DNA of 64,000 nucleotides from UBA830 sp038146925. GTDB lineage: Bacteria > Pseudomonadota > Alphaproteobacteria > MPNO01 > UBA830. The first letter of the stretch is position 1; the number at the start of each line of letters is the position of its first letter. The stretch lies in the NCBI GenBank assembly GCA_038146925.1, contig JAYQSP010000003.1, forward strand, positions 62,001-126,000, written 5' to 3'. The notes beneath the pieces were generated by a model, which was not told the origin of the DNA, did not search any database, and worked only from the letters and a program-made list of their open reading frames with translations. The position numbers were made by a program, and so were the translations under genes. Shown one piece after another: positions 37,088 to 47,492 of this stretch.

Positions 37088-38248
37088 TTATTTCCTCACC
37101 AGCGCCACCTGCAGGGCATCGATATTCCCGGCCCGGAATCCGCCTTCGCAATAGGCCAGATAGAACGACCAGCAACGCCGGAACCGTTCATCAAAGCCGA
37201 GCGCGGCCACTTTGTCCGCTGCGCTTTCGAACCGCCCTCGCCAGCACGCCAGGGTTTCAGCATAGTCGAGCCCGTAACCGGCGGCGGTTTTCCAGTGAAA
37301 ACCCGCGGTGGCGGCGTGATCGCGCAGCACATCGGGGCTGAGCAGCGCACCCCCCGGGAAAATATGTTTCTGGATGAAATCAGCGCTACGGCGATAGGCA
37401 TCGAAGCGTTCGTTCTCGATCACGATGGCCTGAAGCGCGAAAGTGCCGCCCGGTTTCACGCTGGCAGACACGCGGTCGAAATAAATGTCCCAGTATTTTT
37501 CGCCGACCGCTTCGATCATTTCGATCGACACGGCGTGATCCCATTCGCCGTCGAGATCGCGATAGTCGCACAGCCGGATATCGACCTGCTCGCACAAACC
37601 TGCTTCCTGTACCCGTCTCCGGGCCGAGTCGTGCTGTGCCCGGCTAACGGTGATGGCGGTCACGCGCGCGCCACGGTGGCGGGCGGCCTGCAGCGCGAAC
37701 CCGCCCCAGCCGCAGCCGATTTCCAGCACCCGGTCGCCGGGTTTGACGCCGGCGAGATCCAGCAGGCGCCGGTTCTTTTCCGCCTGCGCGCTTTCGAGAT
37801 CTTTGGCGCCACGGGCGAACACGGCGGACGAATATGTCATGCCGGGATCCAGCCACAACGCATAGAAATCGTTGCCGAGGTCGTAATGCGCGGCGATGTT
37901 CTGTTTCGAGCCGTCCGGCGTGTTGGGACGCAGCACGTGGCGCACCCGGTCGCCCAGGCGCCACGGCGAAAGCGACCGGAACGTCATCGGCCGGCGCGGC
38001 AGGTTTCTCGCCGCCAGTTCGATCACTTTCGGCAGATCGGGGGAATCCCAGTCGCCGTCCATGAAGGATTCGCCGAACCCGACCGTGCCGCCGCCGAAAA
38101 AACGCCGCAGGGCGCGCCAGCGGTGCAGGGTCAGCTGCGCGGACGGTCCGTCCTGCTTCCCGGTCAGATGAACGGTCCGGCCATTGGGCAGATCGATATC
38201 GAGCACCCCGGCACGCAGCCGGCCTTCGAGATTGAGCCTTCCCTCCAT
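37088..38248 (-). CDS. Cyclopropane-fatty-acyl-phospholipid synthase family methyltransferase
   Basis: A 386-residue Cfa-family enzyme. An N-terminal lipid-binding part (residues 1-110: GTVGFGESFMDGDWD) is followed by the SAM-dependent methyltransferase domain with IAAHYDLGNDFYALWLDPGM, motif I LEIGCGWGGFALQ, and EMIEAVGEKYW. It would methylenate or methylate an unsaturated acyl chain in membrane phospholipids. It starts one base inside the stop of DUF1365 (TGATG), so both are made together. It could also methylate a furan-fatty-acid precursor; this cannot be told from sequence. Confidence 0.92.
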   Translation of the reverse strand: MEGRLNLEGRLRAGVLDIDLPNGRTVHLTGKQDGPSAQLTLHRWRALRRFFGGGTVGFGESFMDGDWDSPDLPKVIELAARNLPRRPMTFRSLSPWRLGDRVRHVLRPNTPDGSKQNIAAHYDLGNDFYALWLDPGMTYSSAVFARGAKDLESAQAEKNRRLLDLAGVKPGDRVLEIGCGWGGFALQAARHRGARVTAITVSRAQHDSARRRVQEAGLCEQVDIRLCDYRDLDGEWDHAVSIEMIEAVGEKYWDIYFDRVSASVKPGGTFALQAIVIENERFDAYRRSADFIQKHIFPGGALLSPDVLRDHAATAGFHWKTAAGYGLDYAETLACWRGRFESAADKVAALGFDERFRRCWSFYLAYCEGGFRAGNIDALQVALVRK

Positions 38249-39036
38249 CAGGCGGCGTCCCGGCGGGGCGGCGGCAGGGAAACCTCCTCCGCCGGCGGTT
38301 CAGGTCGGGTGGTGTATTTCACGCCGCGCAGCATCAGGCGGATAGCTTCGAAATGAATGGCGACCATGATTTTCAGCGTCAGAAACGGGATACGGAAAAA
38401 CCGGCCCAGCAGGGCCGCGTCCGTCATGTCCCGCCGATCGCCGGTCAGTGTCGCCACCAGGAATTCGCCCTCGTCGTCAGATTCGCGGATAAGCACGGCA
38501 AGCCGGTCGTCGGGCGACGTCGTGCGGATGCGATATTTCGCATTCATCGCGATCAGCGGCGAGACGTGAAATATCTTGTCGGCGATATGATCCTGCGGCG
38601 CGTCGGTCCCCGGTTCGACCGGAAACAGGTAACCGTGCTGGTCGCCAAAGGTATTCTTCACCTCGTACAGGACGGCGGCAAGATTCCCATCGGCGTCCGA
38701 ACAGTAATAGATCGAGATTGGATCGAACACGTAGCCAAGCACGCGCGGCATGCAGAGCAGGCGGATGCTGGCCGCGGCGTGGCTCAGGCCTGCGTCGGCG
38801 AGATGCTTTTCGACCCAGGGGCGCAGCGGCGAACCGTCGCGCGCGCCGTGATCCCTGTCGAAGAGCGAAAACAGATTGAACCGGTTATAGGAAAACAGCC
38901 GCCGCAGGCGCGCATCGTCGTCCAGTGTGTCGATATCGACCACGATATTGAATACCCGGTAGACGAATTCATACGCCTTCGGCCGCGACCGGCGGTGCAT
39001 TACCTCGCCAACATAGAGATCGGCCGTCACGCGCAT
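38248..39036 (-). CDS. DUF1365 domain-containing protein
   Basis: A 262-residue DUF1365 protein starting MRVTADLYVGEVMHRRSRPK after GGAAAGG. Landmarks are YRVFNIVVDIDTLDD, the PRVLGYVFDPISIYYCSD segment, EVKNTFGDQHGYLF and KIFHVSPL. The family nearly always accompanies cfa-type genes and an FAD-dependent amine-oxidase-like gene; here that oxidoreductase is absent upstream. Biochemical role unknown, presumably in acyl-chain modification. A longer frame upstream runs antisense-free through the next gene in another frame and was rejected. Confidence 0.9.
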   Translation of the reverse strand: MRVTADLYVGEVMHRRSRPKAYEFVYRVFNIVVDIDTLDDDARLRRLFSYNRFNLFSLFDRDHGARDGSPLRPWVEKHLADAGLSHAAASIRLLCMPRVLGYVFDPISIYYCSDADGNLAAVLYEVKNTFGDQHGYLFPVEPGTDAPQDHIADKIFHVSPLIAMNAKYRIRTTSPDDRLAVLIRESDDEGEFLVATLTGDRRDMTDAALLGRFFRIPFLTLKIMVAIHFEAIRLMLRGVKYTTRPEPPAEEVSLPPPRRDAA

Positions 39037-39104
39037 CCTTTCCCGGTTGTGGCGCTGCGGAACACTGAAAAAGGGAATACGCTCTCCCACCGAGACCGGA
39101 TTAC

Positions 39105-40004
39105 CTATTCCGCCGCTTTGTCGGCGTTCAGATACCGGACGTAGACTTTCACCGAGTCCTGCATGGAGCGGGATTTGTCGATGGTTTCGCGGCTTTCGCG
39201 GCCGAACGGGGTCGAATCCAGCAGCCGGTACATATCGGCGGCCCCCTTGTGGTAATTGGGCGTAATGCCGACGGAGGCATAGGTTTCGGCGATCTGCTCC
39301 ATCTCTCCGATCCAGCGCCCGGCATCCGCCGGCAGTACCGGCACACGACGGCGCATGCGGTCGAGCGCATCCGGCTGGCTCTTCTCCCATTCGGCTTCGA
39401 GGATTTCGCGGATGCCGAGTGCCTCTGCCGCCGTATAGGCGGCTGTCAGCAGGGAATCCGTGCCCTTGGTGACCGAGGCGTAGACCATTTTCACCGCCGA
39501 GGCGCGGCCGATTTCGTCGCCGAGCTGAATCACTTTCTTGCCGTTGCCGTCCAGTTGATCCATCAACGCCGCATCGGGACCGGAGACATAGAGCTTGGTG
39601 TCCTTGTCGCTCTTCAGCGGCGGCCAGCCGATGATGCCGCCATCGATGAAACCGGCGCCCGCGTCTGCGATCACGGCGGCAATCCGCGTTGCCGTGGTCG
39701 GCGCGACGGCATTCATGTCCGCGATGGGCGGCGTTTTGCCGGTACGTTTCATCGCGGCGGCGACATCGGCGGCGATCGCCTCTGCCCGCTCCGGCGGCAT
39801 GATCGACAACACCAGATCGGCCTCGGTCACCAGTGCATCAAAATCCGCGACGTCGCGGAATCCGGACCGCTCCGCCCGCATACGGGTTTCGTCGCTGCGC
39901 CCGGCCAGGACCGTGATCACGTCAATGCCCTGACCCCTGAGGGACGCACCGACCCCTTCGCCCATGTCGCCGGGGCTGAGGATTGCAACCGTTTTGAGTG
40001 TCAT
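39105..40004 (-). CDS. NAD(P)-dependent oxidoreductase with DUF1932 C-terminal domain
   Basis: A 299-residue protein of the 3-hydroxyisobutyrate/6-phosphogluconate dehydrogenase superfamily. The N-terminal Rossmann fold starts MTLKTVAILSPGDMGEGVGA and includes DADLVLSIMPP-like spacing (TEADLVLSIMPPERA). The C-terminal helical DUF1932 domain includes KMVYASVTKGTDSLLTAAYT and spans about residues 180-290. It probably reduces or oxidises a beta-hydroxyacid or amino-acid derivative; the substrate is unknown. The ATG 72 bp into the open frame aligns with the nucleotide-binding motif and was chosen. Confidence 0.88.
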   Translation of the reverse strand: MTLKTVAILSPGDMGEGVGASLRGQGIDVITVLAGRSDETRMRAERSGFRDVADFDALVTEADLVLSIMPPERAEAIAADVAAAMKRTGKTPPIADMNAVAPTTATRIAAVIADAGAGFIDGGIIGWPPLKSDKDTKLYVSGPDAALMDQLDGNGKKVIQLGDEIGRASAVKMVYASVTKGTDSLLTAAYTAAEALGIREILEAEWEKSQPDALDRMRRRVPVLPADAGRWIGEMEQIAETYASVGITPNYHKGAADMYRLLDSTPFGRESRETIDKSRSMQDSVKVYVRYLNADKAAE

Positions 40005-40084
40005 GTCGTGCCTCGTTATGTATGTCGGGGGGTGCCGGGTTCCGATATGAAGCCATTGTTCTGCTTCGACGGGCAAACGGCAAC

Positions 40085-40125
40085 CACAAAAGAAAGTCGG
40101 CGCCCGTGGGCGTAAGCGCCGACTT
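40085..40125 (-). terminator. Rho-independent terminator for the DegP-type gene
   Basis: AAGTCGGCGC, 12 bases, GCGCCGACTT forms a 10-bp stem. On the minus strand it is followed by TTTCTTTTG. It lies 26 bp beyond the DegP-type stop codon. Confidence 0.85.
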
Positions 40126-40151
40126 CTCTTACTGCAGAAACGTGATGCCGG

Positions 40152-41669
40152 TCAGGCGTCACGCAGCGGCAGCGCGATATAGCGGTCGTTGCCTTTCCGG
40201 TTGACCAGAACGAGCACCGCTTTTCGTTTCTTGCCCTTTGCCTGTTCGGCGGCTTTCGCAAGAAGCCGGGATACGTCACCCGGACCGGAAATTTCCTGCC
40301 CGGATATCCGGCGGACCACGTCGCCCGGCCGGATGCCTTTTTCAGCCGCGATGCTGCCGGTATCGACCGCGACGACGACCGCGCCCTCGACATCCCTGCC
40401 GATCCCGAACCGCGCCCGCGTCCGGTCGTCGACCGCCGTCAGAGACATGCCGAAGCGGGGTGCCGCCGATTCGTCCGGGCTGGCCGCCGCGGCCTTTTCC
40501 GGGCCGGGCATCCTGCCGATTACCACGTCGAGCGTGCGTTCGCGGCCGTTGCGGACGATCCGGAACCCGGCGCTTTCTCCGGCGGCCAGACCGGCAACCC
40601 GGCGCGGCAGTTCGCGCATCTTTTCGATGCGTTCGCCTTCAACCGCGACAATGACGTCACCGGCCTTCAGCCCTGCCTTCGCCGCGGGGCTGTCCTCGGT
40701 CACGTTCGCGACCAGCGCGCCTTCCGGTTTCTTCATGCCAAGCCCGGCGGCGAGGTCTTTCGTGACCTGCTGGATGTTGACGCCCAGCCAGCCGCGCGAC
40801 ACCGCGCCCTTGTCCTTCAGCTGCGCGATGACCGACTTCGCCATGTCGGAGGGCACCGCGAAGCCTATCCCCGCGCTGACGCCGGTGGGCGAAATGATCG
40901 CGGTGTTCACGCCGATCACCTCGCCGCGAACGTTGAAGGTCGGCCCGCCCGAGTTGCCCTTGTTGATGGGTGCATCGATCTGCAGGAAATCGTCATACGG
41001 GCCGGCGCCGATATCGCGCCCCCGCGCCGACACGATGCCGGTGGTCGCGGTGTGGCCAAGGCCGAACGGACTGCCCAGCGCGATGACCCAGTCGCCGACC
41101 TTGGCATCGGCAGATTTGCCGAACCGGACGAACGGGAACCTCCTGTCCGAAGTCACCTTCAGCAATGCGAGATCGGTTTTGGGGTCCCGGCCGACCAGCG
41201 TCGCTTCATGGGTTTCCCCGTCTTTCATCATGATCTCGATTCTGTCGGCGTCGCCGATGACGTGGTTGTTGGTCACGACATGTCCGTCGGCGTCGATGAA
41301 AAAGCCGGATCCCATGCCCTGGACGCGGGGCGCGCGGCGCGGGGTTCCCGGTCCGGGGTTGCCGAACTGAAAGCCGAAATTCTCGCCGAAGAAGCGTTTG
41401 AACGGTTCCGGGATTTCCGGCATCTGCGCGGTGCCCTGCGGAGCGCGTCCGGTCACGCGGATGGACACCACGGCCGGTCCGACCCGGTCGATGATCTCGG
41501 AGAAACTGGCCGGCAGAGTGCTGTCGGCGACCGCTTTCGCCGGCGCGGTCAGCGCCGTGGAGGCGGCAAGCTGCTTGCTGGACAGCACGCCGGCGGCGGC
41601 GCCCGTAATTGCCACGGCACCCAGTGCGGCAATGGCCGTGACGGTTCTGCTCTTTCGGTTGGTCGACAT
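40152..41669 (-). CDS. DegP/DegQ-type periplasmic serine endoprotease
   Basis: A 505-residue Do-family protease. A signal/anchor region lies at residues 10-30, and the trypsin-like domain carries the full triad His136 (TNNHVIGDAD), Asp166 (DPKTDLALLKV) and Ser240 (NKGNSGGPTFN). Two PDZ domains follow, with GWLGVNIQQVTKDLA and later GRDVEGAVVVAVDTG. It should degrade or chaperone misfolded envelope proteins. It contrasts with the degenerate relative at 31643. AAGGAG precedes the ATG. Confidence 0.96.
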   Translation of the reverse strand: MSTNRKSRTVTAIAALGAVAITGAAAGVLSSKQLAASTALTAPAKAVADSTLPASFSEIIDRVGPAVVSIRVTGRAPQGTAQMPEIPEPFKRFFGENFGFQFGNPGPGTPRRAPRVQGMGSGFFIDADGHVVTNNHVIGDADRIEIMMKDGETHEATLVGRDPKTDLALLKVTSDRRFPFVRFGKSADAKVGDWVIALGSPFGLGHTATTGIVSARGRDIGAGPYDDFLQIDAPINKGNSGGPTFNVRGEVIGVNTAIISPTGVSAGIGFAVPSDMAKSVIAQLKDKGAVSRGWLGVNIQQVTKDLAAGLGMKKPEGALVANVTEDSPAAKAGLKAGDVIVAVEGERIEKMRELPRRVAGLAAGESAGFRIVRNGRERTLDVVIGRMPGPEKAAAASPDESAAPRFGMSLTAVDDRTRARFGIGRDVEGAVVVAVDTGSIAAEKGIRPGDVVRRISGQEISGPGDVSRLLAKAAEQAKGKKRKAVLVLVNRKGNDRYIALPLRDA

Positions 41670-41814
41670 CTTCTTGCTCCTTGGTTGAGGGGTGCGTCTG
41701 ATGTCGAATATGGAAACCGGGGCCTTACAACCGCCTGTCCGCCGGATTACAAATTTTTAATGTGGGGATTGGCGGCATGTTGACTCCCGATATATGTTCC
41801 TGTTTTGTTCTTAT

Positions 41815-42111
41815 ATGCGTAGTGATGGTATCTGGGCGCGGTTTCAGATCGCGAAGTTGTCCAACGACGAAAAAGCCGCCCTGCGGGCGACGTTGACGCT
41901 AAGCCATTTTCGCGACGGCGACCGGCTGGTTGCCGTCTGCAGCGTCTGCCATTTCGGCAAGATCAAACGCCCGCGCAGTCTGCGATGGCGGCTTGCGCCG
42001 CACCTCCGGGACGCAACATTGCCCATGCTCGAACGGCGGCTGACCTGCAGCAAATGCGGTTCGACGGGGAAAAGCCGGTTTTACTATGCGGAGGCGGAGG
42101 ACCCGCGCTAG
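41815..42111 (+). CDS. Small putative zinc-ribbon protein of unknown function
   Basis: A 98-residue basic protein. Two Cys-x-x-Cys pairs are visible: VAVCSVCHFG near residue 43 and LTCSKCGSTGKSRFYYAE near residue 78, separated by an arginine-rich stretch (KRPRSLRWRLAPHL). The arrangement suggests a zinc ribbon that binds nucleic acid or protein. I do not recognise the family. The ATG giving MRSDGIWARF was chosen; an ATG 21 bp upstream is also possible. It is convergent with the HNH gene. Confidence 0.65.
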   Translation: MRSDGIWARFQIAKLSNDEKAALRATLTLSHFRDGDRLVAVCSVCHFGKIKRPRSLRWRLAPHLRDATLPMLERRLTCSKCGSTGKSRFYYAEAEDPR

Positions 42112-42142
42112 CGGGTGATGCTCCCAGGCAGCACGCGGAATA

Positions 42143-42697
42143 TCAGCTCTGTTCCAGTTCGCTGTCCCAGTACAGGAAGTCGCGCCAGCTTTCGTGCAGA
42201 TAATTGGGCGGAAAAGACCGGCCGTTGCTCTGCAGCTGGTAATTCGTCGGCTCGATCGGGGCGACCGCAGGGATCATGCCGCAATCACGCGGCATCTTGT
42301 TGCCCTTGACCAGATTGCAGTCGGAACAGGCGGCGACGACGTTGTCCCAGGCGGTGTGACCGCCGCGGGATCTCGGGATAACGTGATCGAAGGTCAGTTC
42401 GGACGTACCCGGCGCGACGCCGCAATACTGGCAGGCGAAGCGGTCGCGCAGGAACACGTTGAACCGGGTGAACGCCGGCCGCCGCGACAGCGGCACGTAT
42501 TGTTTGAGCGCGATCACGCTGGGCAGGCGCATGGAGAAATTCGGCGAACGGACTTCTTCTTCGTATTCGGAAACGATGTTCACCCGGTCGAGAAACACCG
42601 CTTTCACGGCATCCTGCCAGGACCAGATCGACAGGGGAAAATAACTGAGCGGCCGAAAATCGGCGTTGAGCACCAGCGCGGGGGAGTCCCCCTTCAC
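42143..42697 (-). CDS. HNH endonuclease domain protein
   Basis: A 184-residue protein with a conserved N-terminal part (ALVLNADFRPLSYFPLSIWS, FLDRVNIVSEYEEEVRSPN) and an HNH nuclease core. The core has FACQYCGVAPG and AACSDCNLVKGNK as structural zinc cysteines and TFDHVIPRSRGGHTAWDN as catalytic residues. This HNH type is near-universal in alphaproteobacteria, encoded outside mobile elements, and resembles McrA-like enzymes; its cellular task is not known. Confidence 0.92.
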   Translation of the reverse strand: MKGDSPALVLNADFRPLSYFPLSIWSWQDAVKAVFLDRVNIVSEYEEEVRSPNFSMRLPSVIALKQYVPLSRRPAFTRFNVFLRDRFACQYCGVAPGTSELTFDHVIPRSRGGHTAWDNVVAACSDCNLVKGNKMPRDCGMIPAVAPIEPTNYQLQSNGRSFPPNYLHESWRDFLYWDSELEQS

Positions 42698-42859
42698 AGG
42701 GCAGTCCCAAAATTGCGCGGTCTGTCGGACCGGCAGGCTGTCGGATCGACGTTCATATCGCGGTAAGGGTAACGCCCCCTGAAATCGAGGGCAACCGGCG
42801 AGGCATGAAGATTTTGTGAAATCTTATCCACATGCCTACCGGATATAGTGGTCAGGGGG

Positions 42860-43522
42860 TTATGTCCCCAGCACCTTGCGGACGAACTCCAGCCCGATCC
42901 GGATACCCTGCTCGTCGATCCCGTGGCCGAGCCCGGGGCGGACATGGGTATCGATCTCGACCCCGTTTTCGCGCAGCGCGGCGGCCGCGGTTTCCATTTC
43001 CGAGACGGCCAGCAATTCGTCGGAATCGCCGTGCACCATCACCACCGGCGGCTTCGATCGGATCTCGTCCTTCAGCAGGTCGGGCGCTTCCATGCGGCCG
43101 GAGTAGCCGACGATGCCTGCCACCGCTTTTTCGCGGCGCGGCGCGGTGAACAGCGACATCATGGTCCCCTGCGAGAACCCGACCAGCACCAGGTCTTTCT
43201 CGGTCAGGCTGTGGCGCGCCAGCTGCCCGTCGATGAAGTTATCGAAAATAGCGGCCGTCGACCGGATCGCGGCGAGCCGCTCGTCACGGTCCTGCATCCA
43301 GACGTCGTACCATTGATAGCCGAACGGCGAGCCGTCGCAGCGATACGGTGCATTGGGAGAAATAAACGCGGCGTCGGGCGCGACCTGCGCGAAATACTGG
43401 CCGAGCGAAATCAGATCGTTTCCATCGGCGCCGTAGCCGTGCACGAAAACGATCAGCTGTTTCGCGGGGCCGCCGGATGCGGGGCCGGCTTCGGGGCCGG
43501 AGAGCTCGGGTAGGTCGGTCAT
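42860..43522 (-). CDS. Phospholipase/carboxylesterase family alpha/beta hydrolase
   Basis: A 220-residue alpha/beta hydrolase: IVFVHGYGADGNDL (oxyanion region), the nucleophile in LVGFSQGTMM, the acid in MVHGDSDELL and the base in GLGHGIDEQG. It matches the small carboxylesterase/phospholipase group (YpfH-like and acyl-protein thioesterases). It hydrolyses short acyl esters in the cytosol. No operon partners are evident; 37 bp separate it from the glycosylase gene upstream on the same strand. Confidence 0.93.
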   Translation of the reverse strand: MTDLPELSGPEAGPASGGPAKQLIVFVHGYGADGNDLISLGQYFAQVAPDAAFISPNAPYRCDGSPFGYQWYDVWMQDRDERLAAIRSTAAIFDNFIDGQLARHSLTEKDLVLVGFSQGTMMSLFTAPRREKAVAGIVGYSGRMEAPDLLKDEIRSKPPVVMVHGDSDELLAVSEMETAAAALRENGVEIDTHVRPGLGHGIDEQGIRIGLEFVRKVLGT

Positions 43523-43559
43523 TGGGATATCCCTAGGTTCGGGGTGAAGGACGTCGATA

Positions 43560-44219
43560 TCATTTTTTGGCCCGGTTGCTCAATCGCGCCGTTCTCGATC
43601 GGGGCGTACTCAGATAATGGTGCCACAGAATACGCGCGGCGACGCTGCGCCATGGCCGCCACTGTTCGCCGATCGCCGTCAGTTCCTCGGGGCCGGGGCG
43701 GGCATCAAGACCCTTTATTTCATGCGCCGCCGCCTGCAGCGCGATGTCGCCGACCGGCCACACGTCGGGCCGTTGCAGGCTCATCAGCAGGTAAACGTCC
43801 GCGGTCCAGGCGCCGATCCCCTTGACCTGCGTCAGGTGGTCGCGCACGGCGTCGTCGTCCAGATACGGAAGGCGGCCGATACGCAGCGACTTGTCGAGGA
43901 TGCATTCCGACAAATGCCGGATATAGCGCGTTTTCTGACGGCTGACGCCGGCGCCGCGGAAATCCTGATCGCCAAGCTCCAGCGCGCGCTCGGGCGTCAG
44001 TTTTCCCGCGGCGGCCGTCAGCCGGTCGAACGCCGCGCGGGCCGAGGCCAGCGACACCTGCTGTTCGAGGATCAGCAGCACCAGCGTGCGATACCCGCCG
44101 GGACGATGCCATATCGGCGGATCGCCGAAACCGGCGATTATTTTTCCCAGGTCCGGATCGCGCTTTGCGAGTATGGTTAACGCTTTGTTAAACGTCTCGG
44201 CGGTAAGTCGGGAGGTCAT
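43560..44219 (-). CDS. DNA-3-methyladenine glycosylase II (AlkA-like)
   Basis: A 219-residue helix-hairpin-helix glycosylase. The HhH motif is VKGIGAWTADVYLLMSL, and the catalytic aspartate is in WPVGDIALQAA. LLILEQQVSLASARAAFDRL is the conserved first helix set. It excises alkylated bases such as 3-methyladenine. There is no Fe-S cluster motif and no regulatory Ada domain. It is divergent from the glutamyl-Q synthetase by 50 bp. Confidence 0.94.
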   Translation of the reverse strand: MTSRLTAETFNKALTILAKRDPDLGKIIAGFGDPPIWHRPGGYRTLVLLILEQQVSLASARAAFDRLTAAAGKLTPERALELGDQDFRGAGVSRQKTRYIRHLSECILDKSLRIGRLPYLDDDAVRDHLTQVKGIGAWTADVYLLMSLQRPDVWPVGDIALQAAAHEIKGLDARPGPEELTAIGEQWRPWRSVAARILWHHYLSTPRSRTARLSNRAKK

Positions 44220-44269
44220 GGGATGCCGCCTGTTCGAGGGTCCCGTCTCTATCTCACAGAAGTGATGTC

Positions 44270-45127
44270 ATGGCAAAAAGCAGCAAGGCAGGTCAGGTCA
44301 CGCGGTTCGCGCCGAGCCCGACCGGCTATCTTCATATCGGACACGCGTTTTCAGCCCTGACCGCCTTCCATGCCCGCGGCAGGAACGGCACGTTCCACCT
44401 TCGGATCGAAGACATCGATCCGGTGCGCTGCAAGCCGGAATTCACCGACGCCATCCTGGAAGATCTGGCATGGCTGGGGCTGGACTGGGAAACGCCGGTC
44501 CGAAAGCAGTCGGAACACATGGAAGATTACGACAAGGCGCTGCGCAAGCTCGAAATCAAGGGGCTTCTGTATCCTTGTTTCTGCACCCGGTCGGAAATCA
44601 AGACCGAGATCGAACAGTCCGGCCATGCGCCGCACGGTCCGGAAGGACCGGTCTATCCCGGAATCTGCAAAAAACTGTCCAACGAAAAGCGTGAAGACCG
44701 GATCGACGCCGGCGATGCCCATGTCCGCCGACTCGACATGCAGGGCGCGGCGGCCATCGCCGGCCCGCTGGCCTGGAAAGACGAGAATCAGGGGCTGGTC
44801 AAAGGCAAGCCGGAACGGTTCGGCGACGTGGTACTGGCGCGCAAGGACGTGCCGACCAGCTATCACCTGGCGGTCACGGTGGACGATCACCTGCAGGGCG
44901 TCACCATGGTCACACGCGGCGCCGACCTGGCGCCGTCGACCGACGTGCATCGTCTGTTGCAGGGCCTGCTGGGCTATACGCCGCCGGGCTACAACCATCA
45001 CCGTCTGATCCGCGACACCACAGGGCGCCGGCTGGCCAAACGCGACCAGGACATGACGATCCGCGCGCTGCGCGAAAGCGGCTACACGCCGGAAGAGGTC
45101 GTAAACATGACCGGGTTCGAGGGGTAG
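44270..45127 (+). CDS. gluQ: Glutamyl-Q tRNA(Asp) synthetase
   Basis: A 285-residue truncated class-I synthetase. The HIGH signature is at residues 22-25 (PSPTGYLHIGHAFSA), CFCTRSEI holds part of the zinc site, and the KMSKS equivalent is in RRLAKRDQDMTI. It lacks the anticodon-binding domain of GltX, which defines GluQ: it charges glutamate onto the queuosine of tRNA(Asp). Its stop and that of the neighbouring secreted-repeat gene lie 3 bp apart on opposite strands. Confidence 0.95.
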   Translation: MAKSSKAGQVTRFAPSPTGYLHIGHAFSALTAFHARGRNGTFHLRIEDIDPVRCKPEFTDAILEDLAWLGLDWETPVRKQSEHMEDYDKALRKLEIKGLLYPCFCTRSEIKTEIEQSGHAPHGPEGPVYPGICKKLSNEKREDRIDAGDAHVRRLDMQGAAAIAGPLAWKDENQGLVKGKPERFGDVVLARKDVPTSYHLAVTVDDHLQGVTMVTRGADLAPSTDVHRLLQGLLGYTPPGYNHHRLIRDTTGRRLAKRDQDMTIRALRESGYTPEEVVNMTGFEG

Positions 45128-45130
45128 TGT

Positions 45131-45802
45131 TTACAGCGGTTGCTGAAGCCGGCAGCGCTGGCCGCGCTGTTCGAAGGGGGGACTGCATTCCCAGCCGTTG
45201 CCCGAATGGTCGAGATTGGCGTTGTCGGGCAATCGTATAGCGACGCAGGTTTCGGCCTGCTGAGAATATCCGCGTTCGCACCGCCAGCCGGGTCCGTAGG
45301 ACGAATCGTCCAGATACGCGTTTTCGGGCATACGGATCTCGACGCAATCCTGATCGACCTGCCGGTACCCGCGCAGGCACTCGAAATCCGCTCCCGACAC
45401 GTTGAGATACCCGTGAGCGGGCACGCGAACCCGGACGCACCCGTCTTCGCGCTGTCGGTACCCGCGATCGCAGGACCAGCCATCGCCGTTTGAATCCAGG
45501 TAAGCGTTTTCAGGAATTCGAATCCGTACACATCCGTCGCCGACTGTCAGAAATCCCCGGAGACAGCTCCAACCCCGTCCATAGGCAGAGCCGTTTCGAT
45601 ACGCATTCGCCGGGACGACCAGCTTGACGCATTGCAGGTTCACTTCCTGGTACCCGGGATTACAGGTCCAGCCGTCGCCATACCGGCTCTTCTGCGAGTT
45701 GTCCGGGGCGGCGGATTGCGCCAGCGCGCCGACGGAGACCGTCAGAAAAAGGCAGAGCACGCCAAGCCCGCACCACGTTCGCCGCCGGAGACCGTCTGTC
45801 AT
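45131..45802 (-). CDS. Secreted cysteine-repeat protein
   Basis: A 223-residue protein with a signal peptide (LGVLCLFLTVSVGALAQ), then five full copies and one partial copy of a repeat of about 31-34 residues. The consensus is Y-G-x-G-W-x-C-x-R-G-Y, then about 7 residues, C-V-x-I-R-x-P-E-N-A-Y-L-D. Examples are GWSCLRGFLTVGDGCVRIRI, then PENAYLDSN, and GWRCERGYSQQAETCVAIRL. Each repeat has two cysteines, so one disulphide per repeat is likely. It is probably periplasmic or surface-exposed and binding in function; its partner is unknown. Confidence 0.8.
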   Translation of the reverse strand: MTDGLRRRTWCGLGVLCLFLTVSVGALAQSAAPDNSQKSRYGDGWTCNPGYQEVNLQCVKLVVPANAYRNGSAYGRGWSCLRGFLTVGDGCVRIRIPENAYLDSNGDGWSCDRGYRQREDGCVRVRVPAHGYLNVSGADFECLRGYRQVDQDCVEIRMPENAYLDDSSYGPGWRCERGYSQQAETCVAIRLPDNANLDHSGNGWECSPPFEQRGQRCRLQQPL

Positions 45803-45929
45803 TGTTTTCCCTTTCGCGGGCGCGTCGTGCCCGGCCGTGCCAAGCGGTTGCCGGCCGCGCGAAGGCGCAGCCGGGTCGTATGTCTGTTTTGCTGTCCGCC
45901 TCGCGGCGGGAACGTATCGCTAAACGGCT

Positions 45930-47258
<1,329 letters not shown>

Positions 47259-47492
47259 TTATTCCGGGCGTATTCAACGCCATCCGGCACGGGCTATTTC
47301 CGGGTACCGGGCGCGGCCGGCACGAGGTGTTTTTGCTTATTTGTTCCCGGGAAATGATACCGCCCTTGGGCGGCACTTCGCGCTATCGCGAGACAACTAA
47401 CGAGCGGTATATGGGCCTATGCGGCCTCTAAGTCAATAAAATACCTGTATTTTTCGCGGCCCGGTCCCTTTTCCGGACCCACGGGCGGCAGT

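Noticed and set aside
38248..39390. An extended DUF1365 gene starting at 39390
   Set aside because: The extra N-terminus overlaps the DUF1932-type gene in another frame and resembles nothing; the ATG at 39036 with GGAAAGG gives the family start.
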